Source: Chryseobacterium sp. MA9
Lineage (GTDB): Bacteria; Bacteroidota; Bacteroidia; Flavobacteriales; Weeksellaceae
Direction: 5' to 3'
DNA: 64,000 nt
Assembly (NCBI RefSeq): GCF_024399315.1
Contig: NZ_CP075170.1
Location: 682,001-746,000 of the forward strand
Shown here one piece after another: positions 46,191 to 54,799 of the stretch. The position numbers and the translations under genes are program-made. The notes under the pieces were generated by a model. It did no database searches. It was given only the letters and a program-made list of their open reading frames with translations, and was not told the origin of the DNA. Every line of letters begins with the position of its first letter. The stretch's first letter is position 1.

Positions 46191-46223
46191 AAAGCGTATG
46201 CCAGTAATGGCATACGCTTTTTT
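46191..46223 (+). terminator. terminator of the efflux operon
   Basis: AAAGCGTATGCCA and TGGCATACGCTTT pair around GTAA and are followed by T residues. On the minus strand it may also serve the BtrH-domain gene. Confidence 0.92.
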
Positions 46224-46254
46224 ATTGTGAATTTTAAGAGTCTGTAAATGGCTT

Positions 46255-47235
46255 TTATAGGGTAGAAAGGACTTCCATGGTTCTTTTCTCCTTAGCTGAT
46301 ATTGTTTTGAGAATATCTGAAGCCTGTTGAATATGTTTCATTTCCTTTGTTTGGCTTATCTTTTCAAATAGCCGAGATACAGTAGTCCAGAGTTCTGCAA
46401 TTTCAGTGAATCCTTCATACCCTGTTTTTAACTGATCCAGCTGGAGCAATTCATAGCTTTCTTTCAAAAAATCACGGTATAAATTCCTGAACAATGCACC
46501 ACCTGTTCCTGCTTTTTCCATTAACAGGGCTGCTTGCTTAAATTCTCCTTCAATGTTTTTACTTGTATTGAACCATTTGATGATTTCACTGCTTGTTTTC
46601 AAGATCCCTTTGTAAGATATATTCATAATGGGAGGACTCAGATATTCCACAGCGTTATTTTTGATTGCTGTCAATATTGCTTTTTCCAAATCGAATTTTT
46701 TATTTTTTTTTTGGATTGTGTAATATAGATTTTTAGAAGACATAGGTCCTTTTTCAGCACGTGCCATTGCCAGACTTTTTAAAGAAGTTTGTACCTGGCC
46801 TCCCTGTTGTCTGGTATCCACCAGAAAAGCATTTTCACTATCATAACCGTAAATGGCAGCATAGTGTCCTGCAAAATGAAAAGGATTTGAAAAATATTCC
46901 AGATGGTAGCAATCCATTTTCAATCCTACTACCTGCTTATTATCAATAAGTTCTTTTACCTGATCCCAGGCCTTTGATTGTGAAGAAGTCTCTTTAACCG
47001 TTAATTCAAGATTTAGATTTTGGGCTAAATTTTTTGTCAGTACATCAGGCTTTACCCGCCCACCAATAAATGGAAAGTCCATTGTTTTCATATTCCAATA
47101 GATAAAACCAAGTCCTTCACCCAGTCCGAAAAGCATGGGTTCGGAAAGTTCAATTCCAAGTTGCAGCAATAGAGTTCCTGTGGTTGTAGTTTCGCAATGC
47201 TGCCCTTCAAAAGGTTTTAGATTTTCTATTTTCAT
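46255..47235 (-). CDS. BtrH N-terminal-domain protein (C39-like fold) with DUF4872
   Basis: At 326 residues it has an N-terminal BtrH_N domain (about 1-140) and a DUF4872-like helical part. A papain-like triad is suggested by C14 (EGQHCETTTTG), H124 (HFAGHYAAIYGYD) and D140 (AFLVDTRQ). BtrH itself transfers an acyl side chain from a carrier protein in butirosin synthesis, so acyltransfer or amide chemistry is a reasonable guess. No antibiotic or carrier-protein gene is adjacent. A TATATTTG box (minus strand 47289-47282) may be its promoter. The role is unknown. Confidence 0.82.
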   Translation of the reverse strand: MKIENLKPFEGQHCETTTTGTLLLQLGIELSEPMLFGLGEGLGFIYWNMKTMDFPFIGGRVKPDVLTKNLAQNLNLELTVKETSSQSKAWDQVKELIDNKQVVGLKMDCYHLEYFSNPFHFAGHYAAIYGYDSENAFLVDTRQQGGQVQTSLKSLAMARAEKGPMSSKNLYYTIQKKNKKFDLEKAILTAIKNNAVEYLSPPIMNISYKGILKTSSEIIKWFNTSKNIEGEFKQAALLMEKAGTGGALFRNLYRDFLKESYELLQLDQLKTGYEGFTEIAELWTTVSRLFEKISQTKEMKHIQQASDILKTISAKEKRTMEVLSTL

Positions 47236-47344
47236 TTTTAGATTATTAATTTTTGATGAAAGAAAATTGTATAAATGCCATCAAATATAGAAATTCCTGT
47301 TTTAGAATTAAGTTGTGTTAAAATTCTTTAAAAAGTAAAATCAA

Positions 47345-47376
47345 TTTGTATTTATGTATTCAACTACGTAGTTTTG
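47345..47376 (+). promoter_or_regulatory. promoter with palindromic operator before the GNAT-marR pair
   Basis: TTTG (47345-47348), a 20-base spacer and TAGTTTTG (47369-47376) give a consensus-like promoter 20 bases before the ATG. The perfect palindrome AACTACGTAGTT (47362-47373) overlaps the -7 box, so a repressor bound there would block transcription. The MarR protein encoded second in the unit is the likely binder. Confidence 0.6.
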
Positions 47377-47396
47377 TACTTTAAAATTCAATCACT

Positions 47397-47885
47397 ATGA
47401 AATTGCAGATACAGCCTATAGGAAATTCTTATTCGGAACAGGCTATTGACCTGATTTTGACTATTCAACAGAAGGAGTTTAATATTCCGATTACGATTCA
47501 GGATCAACCTGATCTTTTGCAGATTGAAAGCTTTTACACGGAAGCAGGAGGTAACTTTTGGGGTGCTTTTGTGGGGAATGAGCTGGTAGGTTCCATTGCA
47601 TTGGTTAAGTTTGATGACAGGGCAGGAGCGATCAGAAAAATGTTTGTTAAAAAAGAATTCAGAGGAAAAGAACTGAATATTGCCCAGGAGTTATTGGAGG
47701 TTTTAATTTCTTTTTGCCGTGAAAACGGAATTGATGATCTGTATTTGGGAACGATAACAGTTCTGAAAGCAGCACAGCGTTTCTACGAAAGGAATCATTT
47801 TATGAAGATTGAAAAAGGAAAGCTTCCTGTAAAATTCCCCTTAATGAGTGCTGATGATATTTTTTACCATTTAAATATTGACTGA
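47397..47885 (+). CDS. GNAT-family N-acetyltransferase
   Basis: A 162-residue acetyltransferase. Motif A is AIRKMFVKKEFRGKELNIAQ (about residues 80-99), with the acetyl-CoA loop in the form RGKEL. The C-terminal AAQRFYERNHFMKI is typical. It forms a two-gene unit with the MarR regulator, which starts two bases after its stop. Acetylation of a toxic small molecule under MarR control is plausible; the substrate is unknown. Confidence 0.9.
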   Translation: MKLQIQPIGNSYSEQAIDLILTIQQKEFNIPITIQDQPDLLQIESFYTEAGGNFWGAFVGNELVGSIALVKFDDRAGAIRKMFVKKEFRGKELNIAQELLEVLISFCRENGIDDLYLGTITVLKAAQRFYERNHFMKIEKGKLPVKFPLMSADDIFYHLNID

Positions 47886-47887
47886 AT

Positions 47888-48367
47888 ATGAATGTCATCA
47901 ACGAAGCAGGAATTCTTGCCATATCCACCAGACTCCATCGTCTTAGTGAACAGTTAAGAAAAGACGGAGCACTGATCTATAAGGCATTCGGAATTGATTT
48001 TGAACTGAAATGGTTTCCGGTCATCTTTACGATTTATAAAAAGGAAATTGCAAGTGTAGTAGAGATTGCCAACGAAATAGGATATACCCATCCATCAACG
48101 ATAACGTTGCTAAAAGAACTCGAAAAACAGGAATTGATCCAATGGAAAAAAGATAAACAGGACGAGCGAAAAAGAATGTTTATACTAACTACCAAAGGAA
48201 AGGAACTCATTGAGAAAATGAAACCAGTCTGGGAACTGATGTCACAAATTTTAGGGGACATTTCAGACAATAAAAATAATCTGCTGGCAGCTATTGATGA
48301 AGCGGAAGAGAAAATTGCCAGCCAGTCTTTTTATCAAAGGGCGTTGCAGGTGAAGAATTTCAAATAA
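47888..48367 (+). CDS. MarR-family transcriptional regulator
   Basis: A 159-residue winged-helix protein. The recognition helix is in ANEIGYTHPSTITLLKELEK and the wing in KDKQDERKRMFILTTKG. The two-base spacing from the acetyltransferase gene shows a common transcript. The AACTACGTAGTT palindrome in the shared promoter is its probable operator. Confidence 0.9.
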   Translation: MNVINEAGILAISTRLHRLSEQLRKDGALIYKAFGIDFELKWFPVIFTIYKKEIASVVEIANEIGYTHPSTITLLKELEKQELIQWKKDKQDERKRMFILTTKGKELIEKMKPVWELMSQILGDISDNKNNLLAAIDEAEEKIASQSFYQRALQVKNFK

Positions 48368-48385
48368 GTAGATTATTTGTTATAT

Positions 48386-48420
48386 AAAAACAGTTGTACC
48401 GAGGGTATAGCTGTTTTTAT
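48386..48420. terminator. bidirectional terminator
   Basis: AAAAACAG...TACC and GGTA...CTGTTTTT pair with an internal mismatch around GAG. It separates the marR gene from the convergent zinc-ribbon gene. Confidence 0.75.
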
Positions 48421-49046
48421 TCTATAATGATATCAAGCGTCTTTTTGAAAGGATGTAAACTTTTTAGGTATTCTTTGTCTTGTTCTGTTAATTCACCTGT
48501 TCCAAGAGCAATATCTTCCCAGGCTTTTCCATCCTGGCGTTTAAGAGCAAATTCAATAGACTCAATTTTGATTTTTTTATTAAACCCCAGTATTCTCAAA
48601 TCTATCCGTTGTCCTTCTTTGATTTCACCCTCTATAATTTGTCCTGTTAAGAAAAATTTTCTTCCTGCAATTTGTAAAGTATCGTTGAGCTTAAATTGAG
48701 CAACAGTTAAATGATGCCAGTTATAACCACAGTATTTGCACTGCTTGGCATACGGAGTACGAGCCAGCTTATCACATTTTGGACAATTATTGAGAAAAAC
48801 TTTTTCACGAGTTTCTGTCATGATGTGATTTACTGTATTATGTTCAAAATCTTCATATCCTTTTTTTAATAGATCCATGATCTCAGGATCTGAGTTTATC
48901 CATCCACGCTCTGTCATTATCCTTCTCAATTTGGCGTTTTCAGAACTTTTGGAAGTATACATATGATATTTCAATGCTAACTTTTCATGGTCAGTCATTA
49001 ATTCACTGAAATATTTAATAATATAATCTATAATCTCTCTGTTCAT
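48417..49046 (-). CDS. zinc-ribbon-containing hypothetical protein
   Basis: A 209-residue protein with three recognisable parts: an N-terminal helical region (1-80), a CxxC...CxxC zinc ribbon (CPKCDKLARTPYAKQCKYCG, about 88-107) and a C-terminal beta domain with ITG-like segments (FFLTGQIIEGEIKEGQRIDL) reminiscent of EF-Tu domain 2. The combination suggests binding to RNA or the translation apparatus, but this is only a guess. It is monocistronic. Confidence 0.8.
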   Translation of the reverse strand: MNREIIDYIIKYFSELMTDHEKLALKYHMYTSKSSENAKLRRIMTERGWINSDPEIMDLLKKGYEDFEHNTVNHIMTETREKVFLNNCPKCDKLARTPYAKQCKYCGYNWHHLTVAQFKLNDTLQIAGRKFFLTGQIIEGEIKEGQRIDLRILGFNKKIKIESIEFALKRQDGKAWEDIALGTGELTEQDKEYLKSLHPFKKTLDIIIE

Positions 49047-49116
49047 ATTCGATTGAAAGGTAAATGTTTTTGTCTAAATTATCATTTATTTCTTTAGAAT
49101 AGTTTATTAAAATGAA

Positions 49117-49142
49117 AACCCCACCAGGATTTGGTGGGGTTT
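49117..49142 (-). terminator. terminator after the TonB-dependent receptor gene
   Basis: AACCCCACCA and TGGTGGGGTT pair around GGATT, with T residues following on the minus strand. Confidence 0.88.
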
Positions 49143-49170
49143 ATTTAATTCATTCTTGGAATGATCTGTT

Positions 49171-51780
49171 TTAGAATCTTAAAGTGGCTGCAACAGACCA
49201 GGTTCTTCCAAAACCAAGGAATCCTGTGTTGCCATCAGCAATACCCTGATAAACTCTTCCGGTTTCCTGGTAAGTTTTCCCGGCATTTGGGCCGCTTGCA
49301 ATTTTATCACCTGCGAAAATATTGGAGCTTAATTCAGAAATATAATATTTGTTGAATAAGTTGTACACATTAGCTCTCAACGTTAAAGACTTTTTCGCAT
49401 CAATCGTGAATTTGTAAGAAGCACCTACGTCAAATAGATTATAGCTTGGCAATTTTACAATTCCTTTTTCTCTTGCTGCCTCAGTAAGGAAGTTGATTGG
49501 GTTAAATTGCGCATATAGCTTGTCATAATATTCCCAGTTGGCATCAATACTGAAAGCTTTGGTAATGTTATAATCAACTCCAAGGCTTGCAGTAGTTTGT
49601 GCAGCATCTCCAACCTTCAAATCTTTGATGTTGATTACCCCTGTAGCGCCTGCTACTTCCTGATTGTTTTGAACATCAAGAATGTTGAAATTCGCATTTC
49701 CTTTATACTTCCAGTTCCCCAATGATAACATTCCTCTCAGTCTAAGGTTAGCAAATGGTCTTGCCTTCGCTTCCAACTCAACACCCTGATGTATCTGTCC
49801 AACGTTCAGTGCGTTGTAGAAATAAGCATTTCCAAGCTGTAGTTGCGGGAAGTTGGCAACATCTGCAGCTCCTGCATTAAATGTTCTTGAAATAAATCTG
49901 TCATCCCATTGCGTCCTGTAAGCATTGATATTCACATCTACATAACGGGATTTGAAACCATACCCTAACTCCACAGAGAAAATTCTTTCATTCTTTGCAT
50001 CATTATAAATATTTTGGTTGGAAGGGAATAGCGCATTGAATAATGGCTGTCTTGAAATAACTCCTGTATTGAAAAATACATTATGATGCTCATCTATATT
50101 ATAGTTGGCACCTCCTTTTACAATATAACCCGTTTTGTGATACCATTTTGTTTCCTGGTTTCCTGGAGTATACAGCATGTAGTCTCTTCTTTTATAGTAT
50201 TGTTCAGAAACAGATCCCTGAACAGATGCACTTAGTTTTTCAGAGCTGTATTCAACCATTCCATATAAACCTGCCCATTTTACCAGACCTTCATTGTGTA
50301 CAGAAACTTTTTGAGCATCTTTAAGCTTAGTAAGAGGTTCCGGCTTTACAGTTTGATTAATATAATATCCTTTTGGAGCATTTGCTGTACTGGAAACAAA
50401 TAATGCATCTGATCCCAACATATCGGTAACGATGTCATAAAGTGCTCCTTTGTAAGTTTTAAGATCGATACCTCCGTTAAAGGTCCAGTTATTTTTTTTG
50501 TAATTAAGATCTGCAATTACTCCATACCAGTCATGAGCATTGATGCTTTGCTTTCTTACGATACCATTGGTTCCGTTCAGAGTAGCTACATATTGTCCGT
50601 TATAATCAGTAGGAGAGCCTGCAGGTGCAGTAAAGGTTGATTTCTGGAAAGTATTTCCATTATAATCTGTTACCATACCACCTCTGTTATAGCGGTAAAT
50701 CATATCCCAATTGATGGTACCGTCTCCGCCCGCACCGTAATTCATGAAATTCATGGTTTGTCCGCTGCCGTTTTTGATAGAACCATTCAGTCCGGTACCA
50801 CCGCCGCCACGTCCCCATGAACCATAAAGAACTGTAGAAAGTTTCAGGTTATCATTCATGGTCCAGTCCCAGTTCAATGATGCAATAGGCTTATGATAGA
50901 AGTTAGGAGCCAGATTGAATTGAGAACCATTCAACATTCCTGTCTGAGGGTTGTATCTTCTTCCATAGGTATCGAATTGCTGCAGAGTAGCCACATTCGC
51001 TCCGGTTGCCGAAGACCTTCTTGTGTCATGTACCTGTGGTGCTCCGGTTGCAATTAAATTGAACGCATGTTTTTCATTGGGCTTAAATCCGGTTGAGAAA
51101 AACCAAGAATACCCTTCTCCTTTCGTTCCATTGATATAACCATCCCCTTGCCAGCGGGAAAGCAATACGGTAGTTCCCCATTTGTTTTTTAAACCGGAAG
51201 AGTACATCGCAGATATTCTGGAATAGTTATCGTTGCCGACTTCTCCTTTGATCATTGCTTTCTGCTCAGAATCGGTAGCTTTGGTCACAATATTGATCGT
51301 TCCTCCTACAGAAGGAACTACAAATTTAGAAGCTCCCAAACCTCTCTGGATCTGAATATTGCTCGCAATGTCTGCCAACCCGGTCCAGTTAGACCAGTAT
51401 ACAGTACCTCCCTGCATGTCATTCACCGGTTGCCCGTTGATGATCACTGCAATGTTTGCCCCATCAAAACCTCTCATGTTGATTCTGCTGTCTCCAAAAC
51501 CTCCGCCCACTTTGGTAACATACACGGATGGGGTAGACTTCATAATCTCAGGAAATTCTCTGTTTCCTAACTTCTCCTGAATTTCTGCTGCCTTGATGGT
51601 GGAAACTGCAACAGGAGTTTTTCTTTCTTTGGCTGTTTGGGAAAGGTTTCTACCAACCAACATCACCTCATCAATAGATTTTGATTTCTCTAAAGAATCC
51701 TTCGTACTCTGCCCGTAATAAAGGGCGGCCGTAGGTAATACAAGCGCTATAATTAGTCGCTTTTTAAAAATAATGCTCAT
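49171..51780 (-). CDS. TonB-dependent outer-membrane receptor
   Basis: An 869-residue ligand-gated porin with signal peptide ending YYGQ. A TonB-box-like IDEVMLVGRN is near residue 36, the plug domain follows (RINMRGFDGANIAVIINGQP, with VGGTINIVTKA), and the 22-strand barrel ends in SVAATLRF with the terminal Phe expected. There is no N-terminal carboxypeptidase-regulatory-like domain, so it is a classical TonB receptor and not SusC-like. No SusD or transport genes adjoin. The substrate, siderophore, vitamin or other, is unknown. Confidence 0.92.
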   Translation of the reverse strand: MSIIFKKRLIIALVLPTAALYYGQSTKDSLEKSKSIDEVMLVGRNLSQTAKERKTPVAVSTIKAAEIQEKLGNREFPEIMKSTPSVYVTKVGGGFGDSRINMRGFDGANIAVIINGQPVNDMQGGTVYWSNWTGLADIASNIQIQRGLGASKFVVPSVGGTINIVTKATDSEQKAMIKGEVGNDNYSRISAMYSSGLKNKWGTTVLLSRWQGDGYINGTKGEGYSWFFSTGFKPNEKHAFNLIATGAPQVHDTRRSSATGANVATLQQFDTYGRRYNPQTGMLNGSQFNLAPNFYHKPIASLNWDWTMNDNLKLSTVLYGSWGRGGGGTGLNGSIKNGSGQTMNFMNYGAGGDGTINWDMIYRYNRGGMVTDYNGNTFQKSTFTAPAGSPTDYNGQYVATLNGTNGIVRKQSINAHDWYGVIADLNYKKNNWTFNGGIDLKTYKGALYDIVTDMLGSDALFVSSTANAPKGYYINQTVKPEPLTKLKDAQKVSVHNEGLVKWAGLYGMVEYSSEKLSASVQGSVSEQYYKRRDYMLYTPGNQETKWYHKTGYIVKGGANYNIDEHHNVFFNTGVISRQPLFNALFPSNQNIYNDAKNERIFSVELGYGFKSRYVDVNINAYRTQWDDRFISRTFNAGAADVANFPQLQLGNAYFYNALNVGQIHQGVELEAKARPFANLRLRGMLSLGNWKYKGNANFNILDVQNNQEVAGATGVINIKDLKVGDAAQTTASLGVDYNITKAFSIDANWEYYDKLYAQFNPINFLTEAAREKGIVKLPSYNLFDVGASYKFTIDAKKSLTLRANVYNLFNKYYISELSSNIFAGDKIASGPNAGKTYQETGRVYQGIADGNTGFLGFGRTWSVAATLRF

Positions 51781-52156
51781 GAAATAAACTAGCGTGTTTG
51801 AATTTAAGGCTGCAAAGATGGATAATTATTTTTGAATTAAGTATTAAATCTTGATGAAGTGACTTCCTATTGTGTGCATATAATGCATTATTACTCATTT
51901 TTTTTGAGTGTATTAATTATTTCAGATATTTAATTTACAATTTGTTATAAAAGTGAATTATCATAAACTGGAAGTGTATTTAAATGCATAAAATAATTAT
52001 GTGATTCCTGTTAACTTCATCACTGTTTGCCTTTTCCTGAATGATTTCTGTTGGCTTGATTTATTTTGTATCATTTTAAGTAAATTTGTAGATATAATTT
52101 GTATCATTATTGGTTTTCTCAGATAGCAAAAAGTTTTATAGAAAACCTATGAATAA
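51781..52156. other. AT-rich gap between receptor and alkB-like genes
   Basis: Divergent upstream regions. Near the receptor a CATCTTTG (minus strand 51820-51813) is one base off the -7 consensus. The remainder is highly AT-rich without a convincing ORF, RNA gene or repeat. Confidence 0.45.
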
Positions 52157-52176
52157 TAAAGTATAGCTATACTTTA
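52157..52176. promoter_or_regulatory. 20-base palindrome upstream of the alkB-like gene
   Basis: TAAAGTATAGCTATACTTTA is a perfect palindrome 40 bases before the ATG. It lacks the T run of a terminator and is a likely dimeric-regulator site. The binding protein is not known. Confidence 0.5.
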
Positions 52177-52215
52177 ATAGAGAAGAATCAATTTATTACT
52201 TAAAAGTTAAAAAAT

Positions 52216-52827
52216 ATGACCCAGCTTAGTTTGTTTGATTCAGAAGATTTGTATGAATTTCCAAAAGATCTTCTGGAGTACAGAGAACATTTCCTGAATC
52301 AGGAAGAGGCTGACCTGCTTAAGATTCATCTTCTTGAAACGGCTCCCTGGAAACAAAGAAGCCAGAAAATGTATGATAAGACGGTACTCACTCCGCGTTT
52401 AACAGTATGGTATGGAGATGAGGAAAATGCTTATCCTTCGGGTAATGGTGAATTGGAGACCAATCCATGGATTCCTGAACTGCTTTCTTTAAAACAAAGA
52501 ATAGAAGAAACATTTGGATATCAGTTCAATTCTGTATTACTTAATCTTTACCGGGATCATAATGACTCTGTTGCCTGGCATCGGGATAAAGAAAGCAGAT
52601 ATGGCAGCCGTCCGGTGATTGCATCTTTAAGTTTAGGACAGACAAGGAATTTTGATTTCCGGAAAAAAGATCATCATCAGAGTAAATACAGCCTGCCTCT
52701 TCCTCATGGCTCATTGCTGATTATGAAAGGAGATCTGCAGGAACATTGGGAACATCGGATCGCTAAATCTGTAACTTCTATGAAGGAACGTATTAATCTT
52801 ACATTCCGGTTGGTTCGTCAGCTGTAG
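52216..52827 (+). CDS. AlkB-like Fe(II)/2-oxoglutarate-dependent dioxygenase
   Basis: A 203-residue member of the 2OG-Fe(II) oxygenase superfamily, AlkB group, which repairs alkylated DNA or RNA bases by oxidative demethylation. The metal ligands are H and D in VAWHRDKESRYG and a later His in EHWEHRIAKS; the 2-oxoglutarate-binding arginines are in ERINLTFRLV. The SLSLGQTRNFDFRKK strand is typical. It is a single gene with a palindrome before its start. Confidence 0.9.
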   Translation: MTQLSLFDSEDLYEFPKDLLEYREHFLNQEEADLLKIHLLETAPWKQRSQKMYDKTVLTPRLTVWYGDEENAYPSGNGELETNPWIPELLSLKQRIEETFGYQFNSVLLNLYRDHNDSVAWHRDKESRYGSRPVIASLSLGQTRNFDFRKKDHHQSKYSLPLPHGSLLIMKGDLQEHWEHRIAKSVTSMKERINLTFRLVRQL

Positions 52828-52923
52828 AATATTCATTTTAAAGGATAAATAGAAGAATTATATTTCAAAATAAAAGGCTGAACTGCTTTCTTTTTCCACA
52901 AAAAAGCTGCACCTTTGCCTCAA

Positions 52924-53011
52924 CAATGGGGTGCTACAGATAACAGTGGCTGAGATGATACCCAGGAATATATTTCCACACCTGATCCGGATAATGCCGG
53001 CGTAGGGATTG
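52924..53011 (+). promoter_or_regulatory. TPP (THI-box) riboswitch
   Basis: The hallmark conserved blocks are present in order: GGGGTGC, GGCTGAGATGATACCC, ACCTGATCCGGATAATGCC and GCGTAGGGA. P1 is closed by CAAT (52924-52927) with ATTG (53008-53011). It ends 40 bases before the PnuC-like gene. A CACCTTTG box at 52910-52917, close to TAnnTTTG, would start the transcript right at the aptamer. Thiamine pyrophosphate should turn off the two downstream genes. Confidence 0.95.
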
Positions 53012-53050
53012 CTTACTTATCATCTCATCATTTGATTTCCAACAATTAAT

Positions 53051-53647
53051 ATGATGCAGGACATTTTAAAACAAATTACCTTACCGGAATGGTTCGGAGT
53101 CTTATTTTCAGTGATTCAGGTTTTACTGGCCCGTAAAAACAATGTCAACAACTATCTTTTCGGAATTGCAGGTATTTTGCTTACGTTGTATGTGATGCTT
53201 ACCTCCAAGCTTTATGCTGAATTTACCTTAAATCTTTATTATCTGATTATGAGCATCTACGGATGGCTGTACTGGAAATTCGGGAAACAGAAATCTGAAA
53301 TGCAAATCTCTGTGACCTCTGCTTCTGAAAAGTGGATCACCGGAGGAATTGTTCTGGGAACCTTTAGTTTATTTTGGTTCTTTCTTACTCATTTTACAGA
53401 CTCGGATGTTCCCGTTTGGGACTCCTTAGTAAGTGCTTTTGCCTGGGCAGGAATGTGGCTCATGGCGAGACGGAAAATTGAAAACTGGGTAATATTGAAT
53501 GTAAGTAATATTATTTCTATTCCCTTAATGATTCATAAAGAATTATATCTCTATGCTGTTTTAACTTCATTTTTATTTTTAGTGGCTATTTCTGGATATA
53601 TAGAATGGCAGAAAATCATTAAAACCAAGGCTAATGCTGAGTACTAA
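53051..53647 (+). CDS. pnuT: PnuT-type thiamine transporter (PnuC family)
   Basis: A 198-residue membrane protein of the PnuC family with about seven hydrophobic helices. The family motif is seen as LYYLIMSIYGWLYWKFG (about residues 62-78) and NWVILNVSNIISIPLMIHKE. Family members transport nicotinamide riboside, riboflavin or thiamine. The TPP riboswitch directly upstream makes thiamine the likely substrate, as in other Bacteroidota PnuT genes. Its end overlaps the start of the next gene by 14 bases. Confidence 0.92.
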   Translation: MMQDILKQITLPEWFGVLFSVIQVLLARKNNVNNYLFGIAGILLTLYVMLTSKLYAEFTLNLYYLIMSIYGWLYWKFGKQKSEMQISVTSASEKWITGGIVLGTFSLFWFFLTHFTDSDVPVWDSLVSAFAWAGMWLMARRKIENWVILNVSNIISIPLMIHKELYLYAVLTSFLFLVAISGYIEWQKIIKTKANAEY

Positions 53648-54665
53648 AGACATCAGACAGGAACTTCAGGGAGCTTCTTTAATTTCTGATAAGGTGATAC
53701 AACATATTCATGATGAAGGACTGCTTAAGATCTGGGTTCCCCAAAAGTATGGAGGACTCGGCTATCGTTTTGCAGAAGGACTTAAAGTATTATTTAGTTG
53801 GGCTGAAACCGACGGAAGTTTTGGCTGGATGCTGACGCTTTGTGCCGGAGCCAATTATTTTTCCAGAAATATTAAACCTGAAGTTGCTCAGTTACTGTTT
53901 TTCCATTCTAAAACCTGCTTTGGAGGAAGCGGAATGGTTGGCGGAACTGCAGAAAAGCAAAATGATAATACCTATCTGATTAATGGTTTATGGAATTTTG
54001 CAACAGGAGCACCTCATCTGACCCATTTCACATTGAATGCCAGAATTACAGAAAACGGGAAACCAATAATTGATGACAATGGCAATGAGATCATTCACTC
54101 ATTCATTGCTCCGAAAGAACAGACTGAAATTATCCCCAACTGGACATCTATGGGAATGAAAGCCAGTGGTACATATTCCTTTACCATCGAAAATGTTATC
54201 GTAAGCGAAGATTACAGTTTTGTGTATGACCATTTTTTCACAAATGATATTCTGGACAGCATTCCGTTTCGGGTTTTTGCAGATTTGACACTTTTGGTGA
54301 ATTATCTTGGAATGGCTTCTCATTTTATTGAAGAAGCACAACTTATTCGTCCTGAGATCAATTTCAAAAGTTTCACAGAGTCTGTTGAAAAGCATTTAAA
54401 AAAAGTATTAACCATTGCCAGAGAAGTAGAAAATATACTCGGTGATCACAAAGAGATTTCTGAAGATCAACAACATGAGATTCATCAATATGGAGTAGAG
54501 CAGGTTCATAAATTATCCCATCAAATTCTTTCTGTTTATACACAGCTTGGAATCCGCGCAACAGATACCAATTCTGCAGTGTATCAGGTGTTTTGTGATT
54601 ATTTTACAGCCGCAATGCATTCCAATTTCAGACCTTCCGCTGATAATTTGGATTTTTCTTTCTGA
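53634..54665 (+). CDS. acyl-CoA-dehydrogenase-like flavoprotein in a TPP-riboswitch operon
   Basis: At 343 residues it is a member of the acyl-CoA dehydrogenase/HpaB-DszC-like monooxygenase superfamily. The fold is suggested by WVPQKYGGLGYRFAEGL near residue 30, GGSGMVGGTAEKQNDNTYLI in the middle beta domain, and the KASGTYSFTIENVIV segment. It is translationally coupled to pnuT (14-base overlap) and under the TPP riboswitch, where Bacteroidota operons often have thiamine pyrophosphokinase. A role in oxidising a thiamine-related compound is inference; the reaction is unknown. Confidence 0.85.
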   Translation: MLSTKDIRQELQGASLISDKVIQHIHDEGLLKIWVPQKYGGLGYRFAEGLKVLFSWAETDGSFGWMLTLCAGANYFSRNIKPEVAQLLFFHSKTCFGGSGMVGGTAEKQNDNTYLINGLWNFATGAPHLTHFTLNARITENGKPIIDDNGNEIIHSFIAPKEQTEIIPNWTSMGMKASGTYSFTIENVIVSEDYSFVYDHFFTNDILDSIPFRVFADLTLLVNYLGMASHFIEEAQLIRPEINFKSFTESVEKHLKKVLTIAREVENILGDHKEISEDQQHEIHQYGVEQVHKLSHQILSVYTQLGIRATDTNSAVYQVFCDYFTAAMHSNFRPSADNLDFSF

Positions 54666-54756
54666 GCAGAAAATATATCTGTGAAAATCCGGTGATGAGT
54701 TATTGCTAAGGATTTAAACTTAATATAAATTTAATACGATTGCCATAGCTTTTGGA

Positions 54757-54764
54757 TACTTTTG
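54757..54764 (+). promoter_or_regulatory. -7 box before the ECF sigma gene
   Basis: TACTTTTG matches TAnnTTTG and lies 36 bases before the ATG at 54800. Confidence 0.5.
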
Positions 54765-54799
54765 TACCACCAGTTTTGAGTTCAAAGACGTATTAAAGA

